This document shows, in pieces, positions 1 through 5,516 of a stretch of 5,516 nt of DNA (positions are counted from its first letter, which is position 1; each line of letters starts with the position of its first letter). The position numbers and the translations under genes were made by a program. The notes below the pieces were generated by a model. It worked only from the letters and a program-made list of their open reading frames with translations. It did not search any database and had not been told where the DNA came from. Origin of the DNA: RYN-431 sp036388295 (lineage in GTDB: Bacteria > Planctomycetota > Phycisphaerae > Tepidisphaerales > Tepidisphaeraceae). The stretch lies in the NCBI GenBank assembly GCA_036388295.1, contig DASVSC010000277.1, positions 1 through 5,516 of the forward strand, given 5' to 3'.

Positions 1-872
1 CCCAGGCCGTACGGGCCGGGGTAGCTGGTCGATGAGGCGTACGTGAGATAGAGCGTTTTGCCGTCCGGGGTCAGGGCCGCGCGCTGGGGGAACAGGTTGG
101 CGGGGGTGGGCTGGTCGCCGGGGATCGCTTGCCAGGTTTCGCCGCTGTCGAGGCTGCGGAACAAGCGCGGCTTGCCGGCCGTCGGTTCGAAGACGCCGGC
201 GTACATCGTGCGCGTCGGCCGGCCGGCGGTCGCACTGGTCTTGTCGAACTCGACGTACAGAATGCCGGTGTCGCGGCCCCAGCCGGTATCGAGGCCAATC
301 GTGGGGAACGACTTGACGTTCGTCCACGTCGCGCCGTGGTCGGTGCTCTTCCACAGGCCGTCGTCGCGCGTGCCGTAGAACAGGATATTGGGCGAGTTCG
401 GGTCCACGCGCATCCGCTGGCCGGTGCAGCGGGCGGAGCCGTTGCCGTTCATTTCGAACGGGACGTCCGTGCGTTGCCACGTTTTACCGCGGTCGCCCGA
501 CCGCAGGATCGCCGACGGCTGCATGTACGTGCCGATGGCCATGTAAACGCGGTCGGCGTTCGTCGGATCGAGGGCCATCGTTTCGACGCCCAGGCTTCGG
601 GCGGCCGGGTCGTTCCACTTCGACCAGTCGTTCAGCGGCGTCCAGCGCGATTTGTCGGCGTCGTAGCGGTAGGCCCCGCCCATGTCGGTGTGGATGAAGA
701 CCGGGCCGCCGGGCACTGGGCTGTAGACGATGCCGTCAATAAAGCCGTTGGCCTTGATCGTCACGCTTTTCCATTTGTACGACTCGCTCGGGCCCTGCTG
801 GGCCAGAAGCGGCGAGGCGAGGGCGCAGCAGCCGATCAGGCTGGCGACGAAGTGGCGGTTGATGGTTCGCAT
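1..872 (-). CDS. GH74 xyloglucanase-type beta-propeller, secreted, N-terminal part only
   Basis: Partial gene: 290 codons from ATG at 872, still open at the left edge. The product is predicted to hydrolyse the beta-1,4-glucan backbone of xyloglucan outside the cytoplasm. Residues 1-24 look like a signal peptide (basic N-terminus, hydrophobic core ending near LLA-QQ). The GH74 N-terminal pattern is clear: GFIDGIVYSP (43-52), then HTDMGGAYRYD (61-71), where Asp63 aligns with the catalytic base of the family (the Asp70 position of C. thermocellum Xgh74A), then LDP..ADRVYMAIGTY (101-116) and VDPNSPNILFYGTRDDGLW (156-174). Three Asp-boxes typical of propeller blades are visible: SGDRGKTW (125-132), STDHGATW (176-183) and SLDSGETW (240-247). 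Family members usually have some 700 residues or more, so over half is missing, including the second catalytic Asp. It lies 25 bp after GH9 and is probably co-transcribed. Family assignment is confident; endo versus reducing-end-specific action cannot be told from this part. Confidence 0.87.
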   Translation of the reverse strand, partial: MRTINRHFVASLIGCCALASPLLAQQGPSESYKWKSVTIKANGFIDGIVYSPVPGGPVFIHTDMGGAYRYDADKSRWTPLNDWSKWNDPAARSLGVETMALDPTNADRVYMAIGTYMQPSAILRSGDRGKTWQRTDVPFEMNGNGSARCTGQRMRVDPNSPNILFYGTRDDGLWKSTDHGATWTNVKSFPTIGLDTGWGRDTGILYVEFDKTSATAGRPTRTMYAGVFEPTAGKPRLFRSLDSGETWQAIPGDQPTPANLFPQRAALTPDGKTLYLTYASSTSYPGPYGL

Positions 873-879
873 GCGGTTT

Positions 880-884
880 CTCCG
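880..884 (-). promoter_or_regulatory. Ribosome binding site of the GH74 gene
   Basis: The minus strand reads CCGGAGAAACCGC before ATG at 872. GGAG ends 7 nt from the start codon, which supports this start. The site lies in the 25-bp gap after the GH9 stop, so the gene needs no promoter of its own. Confidence 0.7.
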
Positions 885-897
885 GAAAATTAGACGC

Positions 898-2655
898 TTA
901 CTCGGGCAAGGCCTCGGCGAGGATGAAGACGAGCGGCGCGCTCCAGTTGATCGCGTTCTCGTTCGTCACGTAGTCGCCCTCGTGGTCGTACCACACGCGC
1001 GCCGGCGGCGGCGGTGTGGCGGGCCGGGTCGTGGCGCCCGGCGGGCGGCCCTGGTGCGAATTGGGCCCGCCGACGAGCAGACCGGGCCACGGCTGGTCGA
1101 TCTTGTCGCCGCCGCTGGGGCGGTGATGGGGATGCATTGCCCAGCGATGGCCGGCGTGCGTCACGAAGCTCGTGCCGAACGCGTTGCGGCCGAGCAGGTA
1201 GTGCAGTGTGTCCTGCGCCGCGTCGGCGTAGGCGGGCTTGGGGTCGATGCGGTGGGCGAGCCGCAGCATCATCGCGTAGTTGGCGACCGTGCCGTTGCTG
1301 CCCCACTGGTACTGCGTGTTCGTGAGCGGAATGCGGTAGCCGCTCTTGTCCATCCGCGCCACGATGCCGTCGGCGGCGGCGAGCGCGTCGCGGCGGATCG
1401 TGCTGACCGCAGTCGCGTCGGCGCGGTCGGCCATCGAATACGTGTACATGGCCATCGGGCCGACGTTCGGCCAGGCGGGCGCGTCGTCGCTTTTGAGCGT
1501 CGGCGTGAACTTCGTGTAGTTGGCTACGAAGTATTCGTTGTAGGCCGGCTTGCCCGTCGTGCGGAACAGCTCGGCCGCGGCCCAGAGGCGTTCGTCGTTG
1601 GCGTTGCCGTCGCCGTAGCCGCCGGTGGCGATGCCCTGCGGGTTTCGGCGGTAGTGGTGGTCGGGCGTCGTCGCGAGCCACTGCCACGCGCGCTCCGCCG
1701 CTTCCAGACAGCGGTCGGCATAGGCGGCATCGAACGGCCGATAGATGCGGCCGGCCGCGGCACAAACGGCGGCGAAGTCGGCGGTCGCCCCAGTGGTCTT
1801 GAACGGCGCGGTGCCGCTGCCGATGATTTTGACCGGCAGCGTGTCGTCCTTGGGCATGACGAAGCCGCAGAAGCGTTCGCTGGTCGCCTTATGCCAGACG
1901 CCGCCGTCGGCGTCCTGCATCTTCAGCATCCAGTCAATGTTCCACTTAATCTCGGCCAGCACGTCGGGAATCGCCCCGCCGCTCTCAGGCAAGTTGAGGT
2001 TCAGCTTGCGCAGCTTCGCCCCGTTCAGTTCGTACGCCCACAGCAGCGTGCCGGTGGTGATGCCGCTGTTGACGATGTAGCGGCCGTAGTCGCCGGCGTC
2101 GTGCCAGCCGCCGGTGCATTCGTGCTCGCCGGTCTTGCCGCTCGAGGCGTGGAACGTCGCCGGGCCGAGATGGCAGGCTTCGTACGTGTACTGCGGGAAG
2201 TCGGGCGCGAGGCTGACCGCGGTGCCGCAGCGCTGGCCGAGGAACGACCGCATCACCAGCCGGAACGGTCCTGCGAAGGCGTCGTTGGCAACGCGGAACG
2301 GGTGGCTCGCGCCGACGCCGGGCACGTCGAGGTAATACTCGCCCGGCTCGCGCAGGTCGGAGAAGTCGATGACCGCGATGGCGTCGCCTGAGTCGGCGTC
2401 CGGCTTCGCGCCGCCCACTGTCGGCCGCGCGGCGATGGTATGGTCTGCTACGCGCCGCACGAATGCTTCGGTGCCGCCCGCGGCGGTCAGCATCGCACGC
2501 TTCGACTCGCCGGGCAGATAGCCGATCTGGCACGCCTTGACGTGCTCGGACACCGCCGGCCGTGTCGCGGGCGTGGCTTGGCCGAAGGCGGGCGTCGCCA
2601 ATGCCGCGGCGGCGAGGAACAGACACCATGTGGACAGCGTGCTCGGAGCGTTCAT
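898..2655 (-). CDS. Secreted GH9 endoglucanase-like enzyme with N-terminal Ig-like domain
   Basis: Complete, 585 residues, ATG to TAA. GH9 enzymes are inverting beta-1,4-glucanases acting on cellulose, mixed-linkage glucan or xyloglucan. Residues 1-25 form a signal peptide (hydrophobic CLFLAAAALA, likely cleavage AFG-QA). Residues about 37-125 match the CelD N-terminal Ig-like domain (ACQIGYLPGESKRAML; IDFSDLREPGEYYLDV). The alpha6/alpha6 catalytic domain spans about 127-580. GGWHDAGDYGRY (182-193) carries the Asp pair, with Asp189 the expected catalytic base and Asp186 its partner. Residues 496-512 fit the PROSITE GH9 His-containing signature exactly. WYDHEGDYVTNENAINWSA (555-573) fits the second signature, with Glu566 the expected acid, except that its conserved Asn is Ser572. 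Between GGPN and the acid (533-553) is a Pro/Thr-rich stretch, GATTRPATPPPPARV. Start: AGGA lies 9 nt upstream of ATG 2655. Position between GH31 and GH74 points to xyloglucan as substrate (inference). Confidence 0.92.
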   Translation of the reverse strand: MNAPSTLSTWCLFLAAAALATPAFGQATPATRPAVSEHVKACQIGYLPGESKRAMLTAAGGTEAFVRRVADHTIAARPTVGGAKPDADSGDAIAVIDFSDLREPGEYYLDVPGVGASHPFRVANDAFAGPFRLVMRSFLGQRCGTAVSLAPDFPQYTYEACHLGPATFHASSGKTGEHECTGGWHDAGDYGRYIVNSGITTGTLLWAYELNGAKLRKLNLNLPESGGAIPDVLAEIKWNIDWMLKMQDADGGVWHKATSERFCGFVMPKDDTLPVKIIGSGTAPFKTTGATADFAAVCAAAGRIYRPFDAAYADRCLEAAERAWQWLATTPDHHYRRNPQGIATGGYGDGNANDERLWAAAELFRTTGKPAYNEYFVANYTKFTPTLKSDDAPAWPNVGPMAMYTYSMADRADATAVSTIRRDALAAADGIVARMDKSGYRIPLTNTQYQWGSNGTVANYAMMLRLAHRIDPKPAYADAAQDTLHYLLGRNAFGTSFVTHAGHRWAMHPHHRPSGGDKIDQPWPGLLVGGPNSHQGRPPGATTRPATPPPPARVWYDHEGDYVTNENAINWSAPLVFILAEALPE

Positions 2656-2663
2656 CCCGTCAC

Positions 2664-2670
2664 TTCCTCT
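2664..2670 (-). promoter_or_regulatory. Ribosome binding site of the GH9 gene
   Basis: The minus strand reads AGAGGAAGTGACGGG and then ATG at 2655; AGGA ends 9 nt before the start. The in-frame signal peptide begins right at this ATG, which confirms it. Confidence 0.7.
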
Positions 2671-2710
2671 CGTTAAAGGCGTTCACCGTTCGACGGACCC
2701 TCGCTCGGTC

Positions 2711-2766
2711 GTAGGGAGGGCACGGCCCGCCGCTGTCCGCCCGGCGGCGGGCAGTGCCCGCCCTAC
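2711..2766. repeat. GC-rich long inverted repeat (REP/BIME-like hairpin) in the GH31-GH9 gap
   Basis: Two 25-nt arms, 2711-2735 and 2742-2766, are reverse complements with three mismatches and are separated by a 6-nt spacer (2736-2741). Each arm is also palindromic alone: 2746-2762 is a perfect 8+1+8 palindrome (GGCGGGCA-G-TGCCCGCC), and 2715-2731 is a 7+3+7 hairpin with one mismatch. The DNA or RNA could therefore form one long hairpin or two tandem ones, the layout of REP/BIME-type intergenic repeats. No T-tract follows on either strand, so it is not a classical intrinsic terminator. In the operon mRNA it would sit just after the GH31 stop codon, where it could protect the upstream message from 3' exonucleases or lower downstream expression (inference). 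Confidence 0.8.
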
Positions 2767-2780
2767 ACTGCGTGTTCTGA

Positions 2781-5141
2781 TCAGTTCACTACGAACGTCA
2801 ACGGCCCAGCGGCGTTCGTCCATGCGATCGTCGTGCCCCCGGCGGCGGCGTTGGGCTTGCCATTGGCTACATCACCGGGCACCTGCCCGCCGAGCAGCCG
2901 CACGCTGAAGCGCGCACCGGCCGGCACGCCGTCGGCGGTGATGGCGACGCGGTCGCCGTCGCGCGAGAGCACGAATGTCACCGGCCGGCCGCCGTCGCTC
3001 GGCACCACGCGCGTCGTGGCCGAAGCGTTCGCCGTCAGATGGCCGATCGTCAGCACGAGTTCGTCGCCGGCGGTCCAGGCGGGCTGCTGTTCGTTCTTGC
3101 TCATCGGCAGAAGCGTGTCTTCACGCAGCAGCAGCGGCAGGTGGAAAAAGTCGTGCGTCGTGTGCCGCCACGCGCCGCCGGCGACGCGCTCGCCGGTAAG
3201 CAAATCGGTCCAGGTGCCGGGCGGGACGTAGTGTTCACACGTGCCCGCTTCGTTGAACACCGGGGCCACCAGCAGCGCGTCGCCGATCATGTACTGGCGG
3301 TCCAGGTATTGGCAGCCGGGGTCGCTGGGGAACTCCACGAACATCGTCCGCAGGGCGGGCGTGCCGCGGTCGCGGGCGACGTGGGCGACCGCGAACAGGT
3401 ACGGGAACAGGGTGTTTTTCAGCTTCGTGAACGACCGCATCACGTCGACGCTTTCCTCGTCGAACAGCCACGGCACGCGGTAGCTGCCGCTGCCGTGCAG
3501 ACGGCTGTGCGTGCTGAGCAGGCCGAAGGCGACCCATCGCTTGTAGTTGGCCGGGTTGGCGGTGCCTTCGAAGCCGCCGATGTCGTGGCTCCAGAACGCC
3601 GGGCCGCTGCTGCAGAAGCTCAGGCCGCCGCGCAAATCTTCGGCCATGGCTTCCCAGGTGCTCCAGCAGTCGCCGCCCCAGTGGACGGGGAACTTCTGCG
3701 CGCCAACGGTGCCACTGCGCGCGAAGACCATGCCTTGGCCAACGCCGCGCTCGCGTTCGACGACTTCGAAGACGATTTTGTTGTAGTAGTACGAATACAG
3801 ATTGTGCATCCGCTCCGGGTCCGAGCCGTCGTGATAGACGACATCGAGCGGGATCAGCTCCGCGAAGTCCGTCTTGAAGCAGTCGACGCCCATGTCCATC
3901 AGGCGCTTCAGGTGCCCCTGATACCAGGCGACGGCCTCGGGGTTCGTGAAGTCGACCAGCGCCATGCCCGGCTGCCAGGCGTCGCGTTGATAGACGCTGC
4001 CGTCCGCACGCTTCAGGAAGTACCCTTTTTCGCGCCCTTCGGGGAACAGGCAGCTCAGCTGGGCGATGTAGGGATTGATCCAGACGCACACTTTCAGTCC
4101 GCGGGCCTTGAGGCGTTTAAGCATTCCTTCGGGCTCGGGGAAAGCGCGTTTGTCCCACTCGAAATCGCACCAGTGGCGCTCCTTCATCCAGAAGCAGTCG
4201 AAGTGGAAGACGCTCAGCGGAATGCCGCGGCTAGCCATGCCGTCGACGAACTCATTAACGGTGTCTTCGTTGTAAGTCGTGGTGAACGACGTGCTGAGCC
4301 AGAGCCCGAAGCTCCAGGCCGGCGGGATGGCGGGACGGCCGCTGAGGCGCGTGTATTTTTCGAGCACGTCCTTCGGTTCGCCGAGGAAGACGTAGTAATC
4401 GAGTTCTTCGCCAGGCACGCTGAACTGGACTTGACTGACGCGTTCGGTGCCGATTTCGAACTCCACCTGACCCGGGTGGTTCACCAGCAGGCCGTAGCCG
4501 GCATTGGAGAGATAGAACGGGATGTTTTTGTAGGCCAGGTCGGAGCTGGTGCCGCCGTCTTCGTTCCAGATGGCGACGGTCTGGCCGTTCTTGACGAGGG
4601 GGCCGAAGCGCTCGCCGAGGCCGTATATCAGTTCGCCGACACCGAGGGTGAGGCGCTGCATCAGGTACTTGCCGGGCCGGGTCCCTTCGTTCAGTCGGCC
4701 GTTCGACAGCGGCGGCTTGGGCGTGCCCGCCACGGTGACGTACCCCAGATCCGGCGCGGCGGTCACCACGCGGCCCGTCTCGTCTTCGAACTGGAAGCTC
4801 CAGGGCTTCCCCTTGCCCACCCGCAGCGTCAGTCGGCCGCTGGTGAAGCGGATTTCTTTCTCGCCGTCTTCGATCGCCACGCCCTCGGCCCGCAGGGCGT
4901 AATCCAGCTCAAAGTTGTGATGGCCGACAATGGCCGGGGAGAAGTGATTGACGTGAACGCGGATCACGTCCGGCATCGGCGAGGTGATCTGCACCGCCAG
5001 GATGGTGCCTTCGATTTTATCGTCACGGTCGATGCCATGAACGGTCAGGCGGTCGCCGTCGATGTCGTGGCTGTAAAAACGCTTGGCCGCGTTGACGGTC
5101 ACGCCCTCGGCCATTCGCCAGGCGCCTTGGCTAAACTTCAT
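2781..5141 (-). CDS. yicI: GH31 alpha-xylosidase, YicI type
   Basis: Complete, 786 residues from ATG 5141 to TGA (E. coli YicI has 772). Retaining enzyme that releases alpha-1,6-linked xylose from the non-reducing end of xylogluco-oligosaccharides. Similarity to YicI as I remember it runs full length: an N-terminal beta-sandwich to about 265, a catalytic barrel from GRPAIPPAWSFGLWLSTSFTT (about 268), and C-terminal beta domains. HFDCFWMK (313-320), with the Cys-Phe pair that marks alpha-xylosidase specificity in YicI, is intact. The nucleophile is Asp425 in CFKTDF; the acid/base is Asp491 in HWGGDC. FARS (Arg475) and FWSHDIGG (His519) are also kept. One oddity: the usual KTDFGERIP reads KTDFAELIP. 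There is no signal peptide, so it is predicted to be cytoplasmic. A GTG at 5180 would add 13 residues, but MKFSQGAWRM matches the YicI N-terminus (MKISDGNW) and has a ribosome site. It is the first gene of the presumed operon. Confidence 0.95.
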   Translation of the reverse strand: MKFSQGAWRMAEGVTVNAAKRFYSHDIDGDRLTVHGIDRDDKIEGTILAVQITSPMPDVIRVHVNHFSPAIVGHHNFELDYALRAEGVAIEDGEKEIRFTSGRLTLRVGKGKPWSFQFEDETGRVVTAAPDLGYVTVAGTPKPPLSNGRLNEGTRPGKYLMQRLTLGVGELIYGLGERFGPLVKNGQTVAIWNEDGGTSSDLAYKNIPFYLSNAGYGLLVNHPGQVEFEIGTERVSQVQFSVPGEELDYYVFLGEPKDVLEKYTRLSGRPAIPPAWSFGLWLSTSFTTTYNEDTVNEFVDGMASRGIPLSVFHFDCFWMKERHWCDFEWDKRAFPEPEGMLKRLKARGLKVCVWINPYIAQLSCLFPEGREKGYFLKRADGSVYQRDAWQPGMALVDFTNPEAVAWYQGHLKRLMDMGVDCFKTDFAELIPLDVVYHDGSDPERMHNLYSYYYNKIVFEVVERERGVGQGMVFARSGTVGAQKFPVHWGGDCWSTWEAMAEDLRGGLSFCSSGPAFWSHDIGGFEGTANPANYKRWVAFGLLSTHSRLHGSGSYRVPWLFDEESVDVMRSFTKLKNTLFPYLFAVAHVARDRGTPALRTMFVEFPSDPGCQYLDRQYMIGDALLVAPVFNEAGTCEHYVPPGTWTDLLTGERVAGGAWRHTTHDFFHLPLLLREDTLLPMSKNEQQPAWTAGDELVLTIGHLTANASATTRVVPSDGGRPVTFVLSRDGDRVAITADGVPAGARFSVRLLGGQVPGDVANGKPNAAAGGTTIAWTNAAGPLTFVVN

Positions 5142-5148
5142 CTCAATA

Positions 5149-5158
5149 CTCTCTTCCT
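5149..5158 (-). promoter_or_regulatory. Ribosome binding site of the GH31 gene
   Basis: The purine-rich AGGAAGAGAG on the minus strand ends 7 nt before ATG 5141. This favours the ATG over the upstream in-frame GTG at 5180, whose coding sequence would run through this site. Confidence 0.6.
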
Positions 5159-5220
5159 GAACAATCCGGGCCGGCGGCACGGCACCGTTCGCGACAACGC
5201 CGGTCTACTGTGGCGATGAC

Positions 5221-5251
5221 CCGTCGACGGCGACACGGGCGAAACCGCCCG
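5221..5251 (-). promoter_or_regulatory. Palindromic elements in the GH31 leader
   Basis: Two compact palindromes lie side by side: CCGTCGACGG (5221-5230, perfect 10 bp) and a hairpin with the 6-bp stem CGGGCG/CGCCCG and a 4-nt loop (5236-5251). Both fall inside the predicted untranslated leader, 80-110 nt upstream of the start codon. No T-run follows, so an attenuator-type terminator is not supported. They may be mRNA structure, a second protein-binding site, or chance in GC-rich DNA. Confidence 0.3.
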
Positions 5252-5316
5252 CGGCCAAAACTGCAGGGGCCGCTCACTTCTCCGTACACGCCTTAAGAAA
5301 TCGCTTGCTGACGGCG

Positions 5317-5334
5317 CGAATCTAATTCGATTCG
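5317..5334. promoter_or_regulatory. Candidate operator palindrome over the operon promoter
   Basis: CGAATCTAATTCGATTCG is an 18-bp inverted repeat with eight of nine base pairs matched. It covers the predicted -10 hexamer and part of the spacer, the usual position for a repressor that blocks RNA polymerase. Size and symmetry fit a dimeric helix-turn-helix regulator; the family cannot be read from the site. By rough estimate, such a palindrome would arise by chance in a few percent of regions this long. Confidence 0.5.
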
Positions 5335-5346
5335 AAATCGTGTCAA
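5319..5346 (-). promoter_or_regulatory. Candidate sigma70-type promoter for the GH31-GH9-GH74 operon
   Basis: On the minus strand a perfect -35 TTGACA (5341-5346) is followed by a 16-nt spacer and TAGATT (5319-5324; four of six to TATAAT). Transcription would begin near 5312, giving an untranslated leader of about 170 nt before GH31. It lies in the AT-richest stretch of the intergenic region. The -35 box is itself part of a small palindrome, TGTCAAGACA (5341-5350). Confidence 0.55.
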
Positions 5347-5437
5347 GACAGGTGCCACATCCGATGCCGCCCCGGCACGTATCACTTCTCATGGTCACTT
5401 TCCATGGCGTGTCGCGCCACGCTGCGTTCACCCTCCA

Positions 5438-5467
5438 GGATCGCTTATCCATGGTACAAGCGATTCC
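5438..5467 (+). promoter_or_regulatory. Inverted repeat spanning the ribosome site and start of the divergent gene
   Basis: GGATCGCTT (5438-5446) and AAGCGATTCC (5458-5467) are complementary apart from a one-base bulge, with an 11-nt loop. In mRNA the stem would include most of the AGGA ribosome site (5437-5440), and the loop would hold the ATG at 5451. This could restrict translation, or as DNA be a binding site for autoregulation. Chance cannot be excluded. Confidence 0.35.
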
Positions 5468-5516
5468 GAATAACGTTGGCCGAAAGATTCGCGACAACGT
5501 GGCCCTAGAAAAACAG
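5451..5516 (+). CDS. Start of an unidentified divergent gene, 22 codons seen
   Basis: An open frame runs from ATG 5451 to the right edge, beginning MVQAIPNNVGRKIRDNVALE. AGGA lies 10 nt upstream (5437-5440). The same frame is open further upstream to another ATG at 5391 (MVTFHGVSRHAAFTLQDRLS and on), which lacks a visible ribosome site; I prefer 5451. I do not recognise the product. The polar, Lys/Arg/Glu-containing helix-like start and the divergent orientation from a sugar-hydrolase operon are compatible with a transcriptional regulator, but 22 residues cannot show this. It could also be a chance open frame at the edge. Confidence 0.4.
   Translation, partial: MVQAIPNNVGRKIRDNVALEKQ

Larger units (their letters stand above)
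5142..5450. other. Divergent intergenic region
   Basis: About 300 bases between the GH31 start and the plus-strand start at 5451 hold no convincing gene. The stretch 5295-5350 is distinctly AT-richer than the rest of the window and contains the promoter and operator candidates. The part next to GH31 is leader sequence. I see no clear promoter for the plus-strand gene, whose -10/-35 may overlap the same AT-rich patch. Confidence 0.6.

Noticed and set aside
129..893. 254-codon open frame on the plus strand, opposite GH74
   Set aside because: Antisense shadow of the GH74 reading frame, which carries a signal peptide, Asp-boxes and a ribosome site.
730..2391. 553-codon open frame on the plus strand, opposite GH9
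   Set aside because: Same pattern of low-complexity Arg/Val/Ala-rich translation opposite a clear GH9 enzyme. The opposing frame has exact family signatures; this one has none.
2711..2766. Intrinsic transcription terminator after GH31
   Set aside because: The stem is strong, but no T-run follows it in the minus-strand direction, and the gene order favours read-through into GH9.
5142..5180. GTG start at 5180 for the GH31 protein
   Set aside because: The 13 extra residues are unlike the family N-terminus and cover the ribosome site; ATG 5141 aligns with the YicI start.
3039..5219. 726-codon open frame on the plus strand, opposite the GH31 gene
   Set aside because: It is an antisense shadow: Ala/Val/Arg/Asp/Gln-rich, with no recognisable domain, lying wholly opposite a gene with full-length GH31 similarity. 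Long mirror frames are expected in high-GC genes.
5138..5497. 119-codon minus-strand frame whose stop overlaps the GH31 start as ATGA
   Set aside because: The overlap is suggestive of coupling, but the translation is Arg/Pro/Ser/Trp/Cys-rich with no domain, the frame would span the promoter candidate, and it would lie opposite the start of the plus-strand gene. Treated as chance.
5188..5499. 12-bp direct repeat TTCGCGACAACG at 5188-5199 and 5488-5499
   Set aside because: About one 12-base repeat is expected by chance in a window of this size, and neither copy has neighbouring structure suggesting attachment or transposition.
1..5516. tRNA, rRNA, CRISPR array, insertion sequence or integrase
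   Set aside because: Looked for and not seen. Nearly all sequence is accounted for by the three hydrolase genes, and no regularly spaced direct repeats or transposase-like products are visible.

Overview
The window is GC-rich and densely coded. Its main content is three glycoside hydrolase genes on the minus strand, transcribed right to left: a family GH31 alpha-xylosidase of the E. coli YicI type (2781-5141), a secreted family GH9 endoglucanase-like enzyme (898-2655), and the N-terminal 290 residues of a secreted GH74 xyloglucanase-type beta-propeller (1-872, running off the left edge). GH74 enzymes cut the glucan backbone of xyloglucan, GH9 enzymes cut beta-1,4-glucans, and YicI-type GH31 enzymes remove the non-reducing-end alpha-1,6-xylose from xylogluco-oligosaccharides. 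The simplest reading is a xyloglucan-utilisation operon. The two backbone enzymes carry signal peptides. The alpha-xylosidase has none, so trimming is predicted to happen in the cytoplasm after oligosaccharide uptake. No transporter, beta-glucosidase or beta-galactosidase lies in the window.

Layout from right to left: a partial plus-strand gene starts near 5451 (possibly 5391) and leaves the window. A divergent intergenic region of about 300 bases follows, holding a good minus-strand promoter candidate (TTGACA, 16-nt spacer, TAGATT) with an 18-bp near-perfect palindrome over its -10/spacer region, then a leader of about 170 nt. GH31 comes next, then a 125-bp gap filled mostly by a large GC-rich inverted repeat (2711-2766), then GH9, a 25-bp gap with a clear ribosome binding site, and GH74.

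Organism: the high GC, the TRPAT/ATTRPA-type low-complexity segments in the GH9 protein and the intergenic GTAGGGCGGGCACTGCCCGCC-like hairpin suggest a plant-polysaccharide-degrading environmental bacterium. Planctomycetota is my best guess, but this is inference from style, not from a marker gene.

I see no clearly unprecedented system. The points most worth a second look are the palindromic operator candidate with its divergent unidentified gene, the hairpin repeat inside the operon, and the departures from consensus in the GH31 and GH9 active-site regions.
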